The notes under the pieces were generated by a model that was not told where the DNA came from, did no database searches, and was given only the letters and a program-made list of their open reading frames with translations. Both the position numbers and the translations under genes were made by a program. Positions 24,874-34,409 of a DNA stretch of 64,000 nt are shown here, piece after piece (position 1 is the first letter of the stretch; every line of letters starts with the position of its first letter). The stretch is from Mesorhizobium sp. AR02 (GTDB lineage Bacteria > Pseudomonadota > Alphaproteobacteria > Rhizobiales > Rhizobiaceae). Location: positions 4,732,001 through 4,796,000 of the forward strand of contig NZ_CP080531.1 in NCBI RefSeq assembly GCF_024746835.1. The letters run 5' to 3'.

Positions 24874-25515
24874 ATGGCACTGGACAAGGAAGAGACGGGC
24901 GAGCGGGTGTTGGCGATTGCCGAGGTGCTGCTCAACGAGGGCGGCATGGACAATCTGAAGGCCAGGACCATCGCCGAGCAGGCAGGCATCTCGGTCGGCT
25001 CGGTCTACAATCTGTTTTCCGATCTCGACGGGGTGCATCGTGCCGTCAACATGCGGCTGCTCGACCGGCTGGGGGCGGCAGGGGCGGCGGCGATGGTCGA
25101 TCTCGGCAAACGCGGCATCACCGATGTGCGCCAGCGGCTGCTGGCGCTGGCCGGCGCCTATGTGCGCTTTGTCGAAGCGCATCCGGGCAGCTGGCCGGCG
25201 CTGCTCGCCTTCAACAGGCGCCGTCCGACGCTGACGGAGCCGGATGCCTATGAAGCGCGGCTCGACCAGCTGTTCGAGATCATCGCCCAGGTGCTCGCCG
25301 GCGGCGATTTCGACCTCGACGACGATACGCGCCGCATCGCCGCGCGCACGCTGTGGTCAAGCGTGCATGGCATCGTCACCAGCGGCTACGCGGCCAGATC
25401 CGTGCGCCGGCAGGCCGACGAGATCGACCAGCAGATCGAGCTCCTGGTCGCCGTCTTCATCAGGGGGCTGGAACGCGGCGGCACATTCGCGCATGCTGGG
25501 ACGAAAACGTCGTGA
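24874..25515 (+). CDS. TetR/AcrR-family repressor
   Basis: 213 residues from ATG 24874, which has AAGGA five bases upstream; an ATG at 24853 in the same frame is less well placed. N-terminal TetR helix-turn-helix: ERVLAIAEVLLNEGGMDNLKARTIAEQAGISVGSVYNLFSDLDGVHRAV. The C-terminal part is a helical ligand and dimer domain (GITDVRQRLLALAGAYVRFVEAHPGSWPALLAFN). Divergent from the PspA-like gene, with three matching palindromes between. The inducer is unknown. The next gene (HlyU) starts 47 bp downstream and may be cotranscribed. Confidence 0.92.
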   Translation: MALDKEETGERVLAIAEVLLNEGGMDNLKARTIAEQAGISVGSVYNLFSDLDGVHRAVNMRLLDRLGAAGAAAMVDLGKRGITDVRQRLLALAGAYVRFVEAHPGSWPALLAFNRRRPTLTEPDAYEARLDQLFEIIAQVLAGGDFDLDDDTRRIAARTLWSSVHGIVTSGYAARSVRRQADEIDQQIELLVAVFIRGLERGGTFAHAGTKTS

Positions 25516-25562
25516 ATCGCGAACGGACCGCGGTCTGCAAGGCGAACAAGGAGATTTGAGCC

Positions 25563-25856
25563 ATGTCTTTTCTGAAGCGTCTTTTCGGCGGTGGCGGCGG
25601 TGAAGCGGCCGAGCCCAAAAGTGCGGCACCGGCCAAGCAGGTCGAGCACAAGGGTTTCCTGATCAGCGCCACGCCCTACAAGGCCGATGGCCAGTACCAG
25701 ACCTGCGGCGTCGTCTCCAAGGAGATCGACGGCGTGATGAAGGAACACAAATTCATCCGCGCCGACCGCTTCGCCGGACTCGACGACGCCGTCGACATCT
25801 CGATCAAGAAGGGCATCCAGCTGGTCGATGAACAGGGCGAGCGGATTTTCGGGTAG
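25563..25856 (+). CDS. HlyU-family protein
   Basis: 97 residues: MSFLKRLFGGGGG, an Ala/Pro linker, then VEHKGFLISATPYKADGQYQTCGVVSKEIDGVMKEHKFIRADRFAGLDDAVDISIKKGIQLVDEQG, read in parts. This is the HlyU family named after a Vibrio haemolysin regulator, although rhizobial members have no proven DNA binding and lack a clear helix-turn-helix. A decayed copy of its C-terminal part lies at 58067-58179. Same strand as the TetR gene, 47 bp away. Confidence 0.85.
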   Translation: MSFLKRLFGGGGGEAAEPKSAAPAKQVEHKGFLISATPYKADGQYQTCGVVSKEIDGVMKEHKFIRADRFAGLDDAVDISIKKGIQLVDEQGERIFG

Positions 25857-25907
25857 GGTGGTGTCGGCAGTCGGCCATCCAGGACCGTAAGGTCGATGGG
25901 CGCGGCG

Positions 25908-26699
25908 TCACGCGTCGCGCCTGAAGTTCGATTTGATGACACGACCAGAAAGCTGTCCTCCGTCCAGGGGGAGGACTGCTCCGGTTATGAACCCGGACGA
26001 TGGCGATGAAAGCCACAGGACGGCGTCGGCGACATCCGTTACGGCTCCCAGCCGGCCCATCGGAACGGCCATTGCGGCCATGCGCTGCGCTTCCTGTCCG
26101 GCAGCCTCCAAATGGTGGGTCAGGATGGGGCCGGGCGCGATGACATTCACGCGGATGTTCCTGTCGGCATAATCGAGGGCTGCAACGCGGCTCAATCCAA
26201 TTATGCCGGCCTTGCCCGCCACATAGGCGGAAAGCCCAGAGACGCCCTTGACCCCGGCCGTCGAAGCCATGTTGACGATGGTGCCGCCGCCGTTTTCCAG
26301 CATGGCAGCGATCTGGAACTTCATGCCATGAAACGTGCCGTGAATGTTGGTGCGGATGCCTCTGTCGAACGCTTCCGGATCGATCTCCGCCAGCGGCGCG
26401 GGCCTCGGCCCATCGGTCGCGTTGTTGAACGCTGCATCCAGACGACCGAACGCGGCAATCGTTCTTGAGACGAGGGTTTCCATGCTGCCGGGATCGGTGA
26501 CGTCGGCCCGGACGGCAAGCGCCCGGCCTCCTGCCGCCTGGATTTGCCGCGCCACCTCGTCGATTGCCGACTGGTTCCGCGCCGCAAGCACGACCGCGGC
26601 TCCGGCGCGGCCGAACGCCTTGGCCGTCTCGGCGCCAATTCCCTTGCTGGCGCCGACGACGAGCGCGACCCTGTCGGAAAGATCAATGATTGCCGTCAT
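25908..26699 (-). CDS. Short-chain dehydrogenase/reductase (SDR)
   Basis: 263 residues. Classical SDR: NAD(P)-binding GASKGIG (16-22), Asn in FNNATDG, the catalytic Ser in NMASTAG and YVAGK with Tyr and Lys, then APGPI. The residue after the second beta strand (AARN) suggests NADP preference, with low certainty. It is a complete single-domain oxidoreductase for an unknown alcohol or ketone. The serine-hydrolase gene lies upstream on the same strand with an 82-bp gap, so they may form an operon. Confidence 0.92.
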   Translation of the reverse strand: MTAIIDLSDRVALVVGASKGIGAETAKAFGRAGAAVVLAARNQSAIDEVARQIQAAGGRALAVRADVTDPGSMETLVSRTIAAFGRLDAAFNNATDGPRPAPLAEIDPEAFDRGIRTNIHGTFHGMKFQIAAMLENGGGTIVNMASTAGVKGVSGLSAYVAGKAGIIGLSRVAALDYADRNIRVNVIAPGPILTHHLEAAGQEAQRMAAMAVPMGRLGAVTDVADAVLWLSSPSSGFITGAVLPLDGGQLSGRVIKSNFRRDA

Positions 26700-26781
26700 G
26701 TCTCACTCCTGAATTTGCACGTATGGGGCAAGTGTAAGCGCCCGGCAGAACAGTTCTCCTGGCTCGAAGGCGCGAGCCGCA

Positions 26782-27966
26782 TCAACTGCCGAGTGCCTTG
26801 GCGATCGCCTGGGGCAAGAGCCCGAGCATTCCCTCGTAGGCGGTGTTGGTAAGCAGCAGGCCGACGCGTCCACGCAGATGGTCGATGCACCACCAGTGCC
26901 CGTAGACGCCGCCCCACGATACGGTTCCAGGGGAGAGCGTCGAATTCGCCGCGGCGGGATCGACAAGCACTGCCCCCGTCCAGGAAAAACCCCATCCTGG
27001 CCCTTGCGCCATGGCTTCGGCACCGACCCTGATGCGGCTGGCGTCCTGCCTGCGTGGCGCGGACAGGAAATCTCCCTCGCGAAAGGCCTCGAGCAGCCGC
27101 AACACATCGTGCGCTGTACCCGCCATGCCCGCGCCACCGGACGGGAAAGCACTGCCGCGACCAATCCGCGACGGATCGAACCGCACGGCCGAACCCAGAT
27201 ATTCGGGCAGCGACACCTCTGTTACGTCAGTCATTCGTATCGGCGCCGTCTCGCCGTCATGGTAGGGCGTCGCGAGTTCGCCCGGCCTGGCATGGAAGGA
27301 CGCGGTCAGGCCGAGCGGAGCCGTGACCAGATCGGCCATCGCCCGTGGCAGTGTTTTGCCGGTGACGGCTTCGACGACACCGCCCAAAACGTCGGTGGCG
27401 ACCGAGTAGCGCCACGCCGAGCCGGGCCTGCAATTGAGAGGGATCGAGGCGATGCGGACAAGATTCTCGGCCAGCGAGATATCGGCGTCATCGAGCCCGT
27501 CGGACACGCCGGCTTGTGCGTAGGCGCCATTGCTGTCCTGCTGGAAGCGGTAGTCGAGCCCTGCGGTGTGCGACATCAGCCGCGCCACATTTATCTGCCC
27601 GGGCGTTCCATCCATAGTTTTGGGGGCGAAGTCCGGCAGCCATTTTTCAACCGGATCCTCGGCCGAGAGCGCCCCGGCCTCGATCAGCTTCAACGCCGCC
27701 ATGGTTGTGATGGGCTTGGTGACTGAGGCATAGCGGAACGGCGTGTCGGTTCTCATCGGCCTGCCCGCTTCACGGTCGGCCAGGCCGGCGGCACGCTCGA
27801 ATACGATCTGGCCGTGGTCTGAAACCAGCAGAACACATCCGACGATGCGTGCGTCCGACAGTGCGCTGTCGATAGCCTCATCGAGGGCGCCCACCATTGC
27901 GCCAGAGGGCCGGACGGGCGCAGCGATCGCCCGTGCTGCGGACGGAAAGGTTGTTTCTCGCGACAT
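26782..27966 (-). CDS. Serine hydrolase, class C beta-lactamase-like esterase
   Basis: 394 residues from ATG 27966 (CGGAGA upstream; an in-frame start at 28011 is possible). The penicillin-binding-type active site is present: S81-V-T-K84 in FRYASVTKPITTMAALKL, then Tyr in RYSVATDVLGG. Without an obvious signal peptide it is more like EstB/LovD-type esterases or transesterases than a secreted beta-lactamase. It is divergent from a LysR regulator that probably controls it. Substrate unknown. Confidence 0.88.
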   Translation of the reverse strand: MSRETTFPSAARAIAAPVRPSGAMVGALDEAIDSALSDARIVGCVLLVSDHGQIVFERAAGLADREAGRPMRTDTPFRYASVTKPITTMAALKLIEAGALSAEDPVEKWLPDFAPKTMDGTPGQINVARLMSHTAGLDYRFQQDSNGAYAQAGVSDGLDDADISLAENLVRIASIPLNCRPGSAWRYSVATDVLGGVVEAVTGKTLPRAMADLVTAPLGLTASFHARPGELATPYHDGETAPIRMTDVTEVSLPEYLGSAVRFDPSRIGRGSAFPSGGAGMAGTAHDVLRLLEAFREGDFLSAPRRQDASRIRVGAEAMAQGPGWGFSWTGAVLVDPAAANSTLSPGTVSWGGVYGHWWCIDHLRGRVGLLLTNTAYEGMLGLLPQAIAKALGS

Positions 27967-28064
27967 GTTCAATCTCCGTTTCGGCACCGAACGGAGAAAT
28001 AGGCTCGACAACCCTCAATAAAAACGGTCACATCGCTGCAAGCATCATGAAGGCAGACTTAACG

Positions 28065-28994
28065 ATGGAAAGCAGTATCCTGGCCGGGCTGCCCGTCTTC
28101 CGCATGGTGGCACGGGCTGGTGGGTTCACCGCGGCTTCCGGCCGGCTCGGCATCTCGGTTTCGGCAGTCTCCCAGTCGATCCGACAGATTGAACTTCGCC
28201 TGGGAATACGTCTGTTCGATCGGACAAGTCGCAACGTCAGGCTTACCGAGCGCGGGCGCCAGTTGCTGGAGACGATCGAAGGGCCGATTGGTCTTCTTGC
28301 TGGAGCCATTGAAACGGCCAGGGAGGTGGATGGCGAGCCGTCCGGACATTTGAGGATTACACTGTCGAGGCTTGCAGCCGAGATCTGCATCCTGCCCACG
28401 CTGGTCGGTTTCGTCAGGCGCTACCCGGCAATCCGGCTGGAGTTGTCGACGGATGACCGCCTGACCGACATCGTCAGTGGCGGCTTCGATGCGGGCATAC
28501 GCTTCAGAGGCACGCTGGAACTGGACATGATCTCCGTCCCGCTCGGGCCGCCGCTGCGGCGGTCGATGCTCGCCAGCAAGGACTATCTGGCGCGGGCCGG
28601 CGAGCCCCAAACGCCCGAAGACCTGTCGCGGCATGCGGTCATCCGCTATCGCTTTCCCGGGAGCGGCCGGCTGGAGCCGCTCACGCTGCGTCGTGGCGAA
28701 GAAACCATCCTGCTGGATCCGCCGGCAGTCCTCATCCTGGACGATAACGGACATTTCGCACTGGCTTCGCGCGCCGGACTGGGATTGGCCCAGCGGTTCC
28801 GAGTTACCGAGGAGGCGGCCATAGAATCCGGCGAATTGGTCAGCGTGCTGGACGCCTATGAGCCAGAACTGCAACAGCTTCACATCTATTTCCCGTCGCG
28901 TGACCTCCAGCCGGCGAAACTGCGGGCATTTATCGACTGGTTCAAAACGGGTCGTGCCGGGACCGACACGACCGTCGGGCAAGATGCTCCCTGA
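28065..28994 (+). CDS. LysR-family transcriptional regulator
   Basis: 309 residues from ATG 28065, giving MESSILAGLPVFRMVARAGG; ATG 28047 would add six residues. N-terminal winged helix (FTAASGRLGISVSAVSQSIRQIELRLGIRLFDRTSRNVRLTERG, in part), then the effector domain (GHLRITLSRLAAEICILPTL and FDAGIRFRGTLELDM). It belongs to the branch close to DmlR/PgrR-like regulators. It is divergent from the serine hydrolase and SDR genes, which are its likely targets. The 99-bp intergenic gap is enough for a LysR box, but I did not find a convincing one. Confidence 0.93.
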   Translation: MESSILAGLPVFRMVARAGGFTAASGRLGISVSAVSQSIRQIELRLGIRLFDRTSRNVRLTERGRQLLETIEGPIGLLAGAIETAREVDGEPSGHLRITLSRLAAEICILPTLVGFVRRYPAIRLELSTDDRLTDIVSGGFDAGIRFRGTLELDMISVPLGPPLRRSMLASKDYLARAGEPQTPEDLSRHAVIRYRFPGSGRLEPLTLRRGEETILLDPPAVLILDDNGHFALASRAGLGLAQRFRVTEEAAIESGELVSVLDAYEPELQQLHIYFPSRDLQPAKLRAFIDWFKTGRAGTDTTVGQDAP

Positions 28995-29246
28995 GATCGG
29001 AAGGCCTGAGGGAAAAAGGGGACTTGAAGCGATATCGGCTTTCTGGCCAAGCCGCCGGTTCAGTCGCCTCTACGCCACCTGCAACTCCCGGCGCGGCGCC
29101 TGATGGCGCGATCGGAACGCGCGGCCAGGTACCGGCTGCATAAATCCAGCTTATCATCATCCCCAGTTTTTGAAGACGTTACACGGCCTTTCGCCGCCTG
29201 TAGCTTCGGCGGTACACATTGGAAATGCTTGGGATTTGGTGGGTCG

Positions 29247-31685
29247 ATGCAGACATATGCGCGGGTGGTGATTGTTGGTGGCGGGTGTGTCGGCGCGGGC
29301 ATCCTTTACGGCCTGGCCAAGCGTGGCTGGACCGATGTTGCACTGCTCGAACGCACGCAACTGACGGCCGGCTCGACCTGGCATGCGGCCGGCCTCGTCC
29401 CATCCTATGCCCGCAACATCAATATCGGCCGGATGATCAACAAGACCATCGAGATCTATGAAGGGCTCGAGGCCGAGACCGGGCAGCCTGTCGGATGGCA
29501 CAAATGCGGCCAGTTGCGAATTGCCAATTCCAGGGACCGGCTCGACGAATACAAGAGCTATATGAGCGTGGCCGACGTTCAGGGCATGCGGGCGCAGTTA
29601 CTGTCGCCGGCGGAGGCGAGGGCGCTGTGCCCGCTTCTCGACAACAAGCATATGCTGGGCGCCCTCTATCATCCAGATGACGGCCATATCGCGCCGGCCG
29701 ACGTGACCCATGCCATGGCCAAAGGCGCGCGGGATCTGGGCGCCAAGATCTATCTCAACACGGAGGTCACCGGCTTTCAGCGGACTGCCGGCGGCGAATG
29801 GCGGATCCAGACCAACAAGGGCGACATCATTTGCGAGCATGTGGTCTGCGCGACCGGCAATTACGCGCGCCAGACCGGCGCGCTGCTCGGCCTCGACATT
29901 CCCGCCATTCCGATCCTGCACCAGTACTGGATCACCGAGCCGGTGCCGGAGGTCGTGGAGCGCAAGAAGCAGGGACGCGCGGAAATGCCGATCCTGCGCG
30001 ACGAGGGTTTTGAAGGCTATCTGCGCGAGGAGGGCGACGGCTTCATGTTCGGGCCCTACGAGCGCACCGAACACCTCAAACTGTTCGCCGAGGATGGCGT
30101 TCCCGCCTGGTTCGGCGCCGATCTCGTCGAAGAAGATTTCGAGGCGGTGTCATGGAACTGGGAGCAGGCAACGCAACTCGTGCCGGCGCTGGGACGCGCC
30201 GGGATCAAGGCCAATGTCCGCGGCCCCTTCCAGATGACGGCGGACGAGCTGCCCCTGATGGGACCGGCCTGGGGCCTGCCCAATGTTTGGCTGGCCGAGG
30301 GCGTGCCGGGCGGCATCCTGTGGGGCGGCACGATCGGCTACTATCTGTCGGAGCGGATCGTCGAGGGCGGCAACAGTCTCGACACCTCCGATCTCGACCC
30401 GCGCCGCTTCGGCGACTACGCCAACAAGGCGTGGACGCGCGAGAAAGTCCGCGAGGCCTGGGGCACGCATGCGGAGCAGAAATATCCCGGGCAGGACATG
30501 CCCGCCGCCCGGCCGCAGAAGACCGCGCCGTCCTATGAGCGGCTGACCGAGCTGGGCGCGGTCTGGGGCGTGCTCAACGGCTGGGAAATGCCCAACTGGT
30601 TCGCCCCCAAGGGCGTCGAGGCCAAGGATCAGTATAGCTGGCGCTGGACCGCCAAGGGCGTGTTCGTCGGCGAGGAGGTGCAGGTCGTGCGCAACGCCGT
30701 CGGCCTGGTCGAGATGACGCCGATGACCAAGTTCGAGGTGTCGGGGCCGAACGCGGCGGCCTGGCTCGACAGGATCCTCGCCAACCGCCTGCCGGCGGTC
30801 GGCCGCGCGACGCTGGCGCATCACCTCACGGCGGGAGGCGGCGTGCAGGCGGAATACATGGTGGCGCGCCTTGGCGAAGACAGCTTCTACCTCATTTCGA
30901 CGCCGCGCGCCGAGCGCTGGAATTTCGACGATCTCTCAAAACTACTTCCCGCCGACGGCAGCGTCAGCCTGAAGAATGTCACCAACGAGCGCGGCTGCTT
31001 TACGGTCGTGGGGCCGAAGGCGCGAGACGTGCTGCAGCCGCTGACCGAGATCGATCTGTCGAATGCGGGCTTTCCCTGGTTCGGCGTGAAGACCGGCAGC
31101 GTGGCGCTTGCCAGCGACGTGCGGCTGCTACGCGTCAACTATGAAGGCGAGCTCGGATGGGAACTCTACCATCCCATGGCCTACCAGCGGCAATTGCTCG
31201 ACGCGATCCTGAAAGAGGGCGAGAAGCACGGCATGCGGCTCGTCGGGTTGCATGCGCTGGAATCGCTGCGGCTGGAGAAATCCTATCGCGCCATGTACCG
31301 CGACATGAATCCCGAACTCAACGCACTGGAGAGCGGGCTCGAGCGCTTCATCCGCCTCGACAAGGGCGATTTCGTCGGGCGCGATGCGGTCCTGAATTAC
31401 AAGGACAAGAACGACCAGCGCCGGTCGGTGACGCTCAGAATAGAGACCGACGGCGCCAGCACGCTTGCTTCCGAAGGTCTATACATCGATGGTGAGCTGG
31501 TCGGGCGCATCACGTCGGGCGGCTATGGCTACACGCTCGGACATGATCTGGCGCTGGCGCTGCTGCCCGAGCGTCTCAGCAAGCCCGGCACGAAGCTCGA
31601 CGTCGCCATACTGGGGGAGTGGAAGACCGCTGAAGTCATCGCGGATTCGCCCTATGACCCTACCTCGGCAAGGGCGCGGATGTAG
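29247..31685 (+). CDS. Dimethylglycine/sarcosine dehydrogenase-like FAD-GcvT enzyme
   Basis: 812 residues with three parts. First, a DAO-type FAD domain (RVVIVGGGCVGAGILYGLAKRG, then LTAGSTWHAAGLVPSYARN, the Trp-His being where FAD is attached in this family). Second, an FAO_M linker (near LPLMGPAWGLPNVWLAEG and GDYANKAW). Third, a C-terminal folate-binding GcvT-type domain (GLVEMTPMTKFEVSGPNAAAWL, LGWELYHPMAYQRQLL, and late GRITSGGYGYTLGHDLALAL). This matches dimethylglycine dehydrogenase and sarcosine dehydrogenase, which demethylate N-methylated glycine and pass one-carbon units to tetrahydrofolate, typical of glycine-betaine or choline use. It stands alone; the exact substrate is uncertain. 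Confidence 0.92.
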   Translation: MQTYARVVIVGGGCVGAGILYGLAKRGWTDVALLERTQLTAGSTWHAAGLVPSYARNINIGRMINKTIEIYEGLEAETGQPVGWHKCGQLRIANSRDRLDEYKSYMSVADVQGMRAQLLSPAEARALCPLLDNKHMLGALYHPDDGHIAPADVTHAMAKGARDLGAKIYLNTEVTGFQRTAGGEWRIQTNKGDIICEHVVCATGNYARQTGALLGLDIPAIPILHQYWITEPVPEVVERKKQGRAEMPILRDEGFEGYLREEGDGFMFGPYERTEHLKLFAEDGVPAWFGADLVEEDFEAVSWNWEQATQLVPALGRAGIKANVRGPFQMTADELPLMGPAWGLPNVWLAEGVPGGILWGGTIGYYLSERIVEGGNSLDTSDLDPRRFGDYANKAWTREKVREAWGTHAEQKYPGQDMPAARPQKTAPSYERLTELGAVWGVLNGWEMPNWFAPKGVEAKDQYSWRWTAKGVFVGEEVQVVRNAVGLVEMTPMTKFEVSGPNAAAWLDRILANRLPAVGRATLAHHLTAGGGVQAEYMVARLGEDSFYLISTPRAERWNFDDLSKLLPADGSVSLKNVTNERGCFTVVGPKARDVLQPLTEIDLSNAGFPWFGVKTGSVALASDVRLLRVNYEGELGWELYHPMAYQRQLLDAILKEGEKHGMRLVGLHALESLRLEKSYRAMYRDMNPELNALESGLERFIRLDKGDFVGRDAVLNYKDKNDQRRSVTLRIETDGASTLASEGLYIDGELVGRITSGGYGYTLGHDLALALLPERLSKPGTKLDVAILGEWKTAEVIADSPYDPTSARARM

Positions 31686-31808
31686 CGCGCCATCCGGCGC
31701 GCACCGTGCGCCGCAGGTCACTGCCAGATTATCTCCGACCGTCCGGAACAAAGCCGACTGGCGCAGGTTAGGTCCCCAGCACATGTGTGCATAAAAAGGA
31801 CCTTCCCC

Positions 31809-32558
31809 ATGAAAACGCGCCTATTCCTGGCCTCACTGGCCACAGCCACAGCCATGGCTTTCGCCATGCCCGCCCTCGCCGCCGACAGCGCTCAGGACTT
31901 CGTCAACAAGGCCGCTGCTGGCGGCATGTTCGAGGTCGATTCGAGCAAGGTTGTCGAAGGCAAGGTGCAGGATCAGAGCATCAAGGATTTCGCCCACAAG
32001 ATGATCGACGATCACGGTGCGGCCAACGCCAAGCTGGAGACGATCGCCGGCGAACAGAAGCTGACGGTTCCCAAGGAATTGGACGCCAAGCATAAGGGTG
32101 ATGTCGACACTTTGCAGAACGGCAAGGATCCGATCGACGGCCCCTACGTCCAGATGCAGCGCGACGCGCACACCGATGCCGTGAAGCTGTTCGAGAGCTA
32201 CGCCAAGGACGGCGACAACGCCGAGCTGAAGACGTTCGCCCAGCAGACGGTGCCGACGCTCAAGATGCACCAGGAGATGATCGAAAAGATCGCGGCGACC
32301 ATGGGCACCCAGTCGTCAAGTTCGCAGACGCCCAAGGTCACTGTCGGTGACAAGCCCGACCAGACACCTCCGCTTTCCGGCGCCAACAGCTTCACCGAAG
32401 ACCAGGCAAAGGGCCGCATCCAGGATGCCGGCTTCGCCGATGTGTCGAAGCTGACCAAGGACGACCAGGGCATCTGGCGTGGCCAGGCCAACAAGGACGG
32501 CAAGAACACCACCGTGGCGCTGGACTACAAGGGCAACGTCGTTGCCGGCACCAACTGA
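31809..32558 (+). CDS. Exported DUF4142 protein with C-terminal PepSY-like domain
   Basis: 249 residues: signal peptide ending near AMPALAA; a DUF4142 ferritin-like helical domain (SAQDFVNKAAAGGMFEVDSSKVVEGKVQDQSIKDFAHKMIDDH, in part; then MQRDAHTDAVKLFESYAKDG and QQTVPTLKMHQEMIEKIA); a Ser/Thr/Pro linker; and a C-terminal ~70-residue domain (FTEDQAKGRIQDAGFADVSKL, then IWRGQANKDGKNTTVALDYKGNVVA). DUF4142 proteins in rhizobia are often under general stress control. Twenty-five bp separate it from the next, YflT-like, gene, so the two are probably one operon. Confidence 0.88.
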   Translation: MKTRLFLASLATATAMAFAMPALAADSAQDFVNKAAAGGMFEVDSSKVVEGKVQDQSIKDFAHKMIDDHGAANAKLETIAGEQKLTVPKELDAKHKGDVDTLQNGKDPIDGPYVQMQRDAHTDAVKLFESYAKDGDNAELKTFAQQTVPTLKMHQEMIEKIAATMGTQSSSSQTPKVTVGDKPDQTPPLSGANSFTEDQAKGRIQDAGFADVSKLTKDDQGIWRGQANKDGKNTTVALDYKGNVVAGTN

Positions 32559-32583
32559 AACTGAAATCCAGGAGATCAAAACC

Positions 32584-33186
32584 ATGAAAACCGTAACCGG
32601 CCTATTCGACAATTACGATGATGCCTCCGACGCCGTCGGCGAATTGGAAGCCAGCGGTGTTGCGCGTGACGATATCAGCATCGTTTCCAGCAATTCGGAC
32701 AATCAGCACGACAACAACGGGTCCAAGGCCGCCGACGACGCTGCCGGCGGCGCCGGACTGGGAGCCGCGATCGGTGGCGCCGGTGGATTGCTCGCCGGAC
32801 TTGGCCTGATGGCCATTCCGGGCGTTGGTCCGGTGGTGGCTGCCGGGTGGCTGGCTGCCACTGCCGTCGGTGCCGTTGGCGGTGCCGTGGTTGGCGGTGC
32901 CGCTGGTGGCATCGTCGGGGCGCTTACCGATTCCGGTGTCCCTGAGAATGATGCCCATGTCTACGCCGAGGGCGTGCGTCGCGGCGGCACGCTGGTCACC
33001 GCCAAGGTCGACGACCAGCTGGTGCCGGAGGCCGAAAGGATTCTGGGGCAGGCTACGTCTGTTAACCTGGAAGCACGGCGCGGCGAATACCAGGCCGACG
33101 GTTGGACCGGCTTTGACGCCGACGCGGAAAACTACCGCTCGAACGAAATCGGCCGGGACGGCGCTCGCGACGTGAATCGAGTTTGA
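32584..33186 (+). CDS. General-stress protein (YflT/Gsp17M-like), glycine-rich
   Basis: 200 residues. The N-terminal TVTGLFDNYDDASDAVGELEASGVARDDISIVSSNSD is the YflT/heat-induced stress domain. A long Gly/Ala-rich amphipathic stretch follows (AAGGAGLGAAIGGAGGLLAG to VGGAAGGIVGALTDSGV), likely membrane-associated, then a domain with the Asp/His-containing PENDAHVYAEGVRRGGTLVTAKV. Such proteins are induced by general stress in Bacillus and, in alphaproteobacteria, often by EcfG. Downstream lies a GC-rich hairpin (33193-33221) without a T run. Confidence 0.85.
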   Translation: MKTVTGLFDNYDDASDAVGELEASGVARDDISIVSSNSDNQHDNNGSKAADDAAGGAGLGAAIGGAGGLLAGLGLMAIPGVGPVVAAGWLAATAVGAVGGAVVGGAAGGIVGALTDSGVPENDAHVYAEGVRRGGTLVTAKVDDQLVPEAERILGQATSVNLEARRGEYQADGWTGFDADAENYRSNEIGRDGARDVNRV

Positions 33187-33242
33187 TCGACAGGGCCTCG
33201 CTGCCGAAAGGCGGCGGGGCCATTCTGCCGAACAGCCTTTGG

Positions 33243-34409
33243 CTAGCGCATCAAGCCGGCTGCACGAAGCGCATCTTCAATCACCTTGCCAATGCCCGTA
33301 GCAGAATCGGTTGAACCACCCGGACGCGTTTGTTCGGCAGGTTCGACCCGCGCAGGCCTTGGCTTTTCGGGCGCTATATATGGGCGCAAGTCCGTACCTG
33401 CAGTGGGGTTCGCTGCGGCCGCCTCAAACTTCGCCTCTCTTCGTGCATCCCGGCTTGCAATATCCCAGAAGGCCGCCATACGTCTCGTCGACGATATTCC
33501 AACATCCAGCATGAACGGTGCGGCATGGCCCAAGCCGTCCTCGCCACCCGTCTTCAAGGGGGTGCCATGGTCCATGCCGGCAATGGTGTATTTTTCGATC
33601 ACCTCATGGCCATCGGCGTCGCACCAAACCTGCCGCGTTTGTCCATCGACCGTCTCTTTTCGAACAGGGCTTGCCTCTACGCGATGAACGCTCTGCCATT
33701 GGGCGACAAGGGAGTCAGCGTTGGACGGCGCTACCGTGTGGTCGGCCGTGCCCTGCCAGATCGAAATCTTCGGCCATCTCCCTTTGTGTGGCGAAGCCTG
33801 CGCCAGGCGTCGCTGGAGCTCCGCTGGGGTTGGGCCGCCATGGCCACGCATGCGATCGAACGCCTCCGGGATCGTCGATGCGCTGCCATAGGCAAGGCCG
33901 GCAATGACTGCGCCGCCGGCGAACACCTCCGGATATGTTGCCAGCATTGCCGCCGCCATGGCGCCGCCGGCGGAAAGACCGGTGACGAAAACGCGCCGGC
34001 GGTCCAGGCCATGCTTCGTTACCATGGCTTCGATCATCTGGCGGATGGAGCGCGCTTCACCGCGATCGCGGGTGACATCTTCGGGCACGAACCAGTTGAA
34101 GCAGAGATTGGCATTGTTGGCGCGCTGTTGTTCCGGGAACAACACGGCAAACCCTTCCTCGGCTGCCAGGCGCGACCAGCCGGACCCGTGATCGTAGCCG
34201 GCCGCCGTCTGCGTGCAGCCGTGCAGGACGACGACCAGTGCGGCTTCGCGCGGTAAGTTCTCAGGAACGTAGAAGCGTGCCCGCAAGGCGCCTGGATTGG
34301 ACCCGAACGCGGCCAGGTCGGCCAGACTGTCGAGGTCGCTTTGTTGGGAAAATGCCGTCCGGCCTCGCATGGCCGAAAGGCGGGCGATCGTATCTGAGAT
34401 GTTCCGCAA
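33243..34409 (-). CDS. PHB-depolymerase-type esterase (Esterase_phd family)
   Basis: About 388 residues from a TTG at 34409 that has AGGA seven bases upstream and gives MRNISDTIARLSAM, the start I expect for rhizobial members. The frame stays open to 34637, so longer starts are possible. The alpha/beta-hydrolase core is complete: VVLHGCTQTAAGYD (oxyanion region), nucleophile Ser in FVTGLSAGGAMAAAM, Asp in QGTADHTVAPSNAD, and His in GMDHGTPL. This family includes extracellular poly(3-hydroxyalkanoate) depolymerases and feruloyl esterases. The C-terminal ~60 residues are Pro-rich and poorly conserved. Confidence 0.88.
   Translation of the reverse strand: MRNISDTIARLSAMRGRTAFSQQSDLDSLADLAAFGSNPGALRARFYVPENLPREAALVVVLHGCTQTAAGYDHGSGWSRLAAEEGFAVLFPEQQRANNANLCFNWFVPEDVTRDRGEARSIRQMIEAMVTKHGLDRRRVFVTGLSAGGAMAAAMLATYPEVFAGGAVIAGLAYGSASTIPEAFDRMRGHGGPTPAELQRRLAQASPHKGRWPKISIWQGTADHTVAPSNADSLVAQWQSVHRVEASPVRKETVDGQTRQVWCDADGHEVIEKYTIAGMDHGTPLKTGGEDGLGHAAPFMLDVGISSTRRMAAFWDIASRDARREAKFEAAAANPTAGTDLRPYIAPEKPRPARVEPAEQTRPGGSTDSATGIGKVIEDALRAAGLMR

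Noticed and set aside
33193..33221. GC-rich hairpin after the YflT-like gene as terminator
   Set aside because: The stem GGCCTCGCTGCC/GGCGGCGGGGCC with GAAA loop is good, but no T run follows, so intrinsic termination is unproven; mentioned only under the gene.
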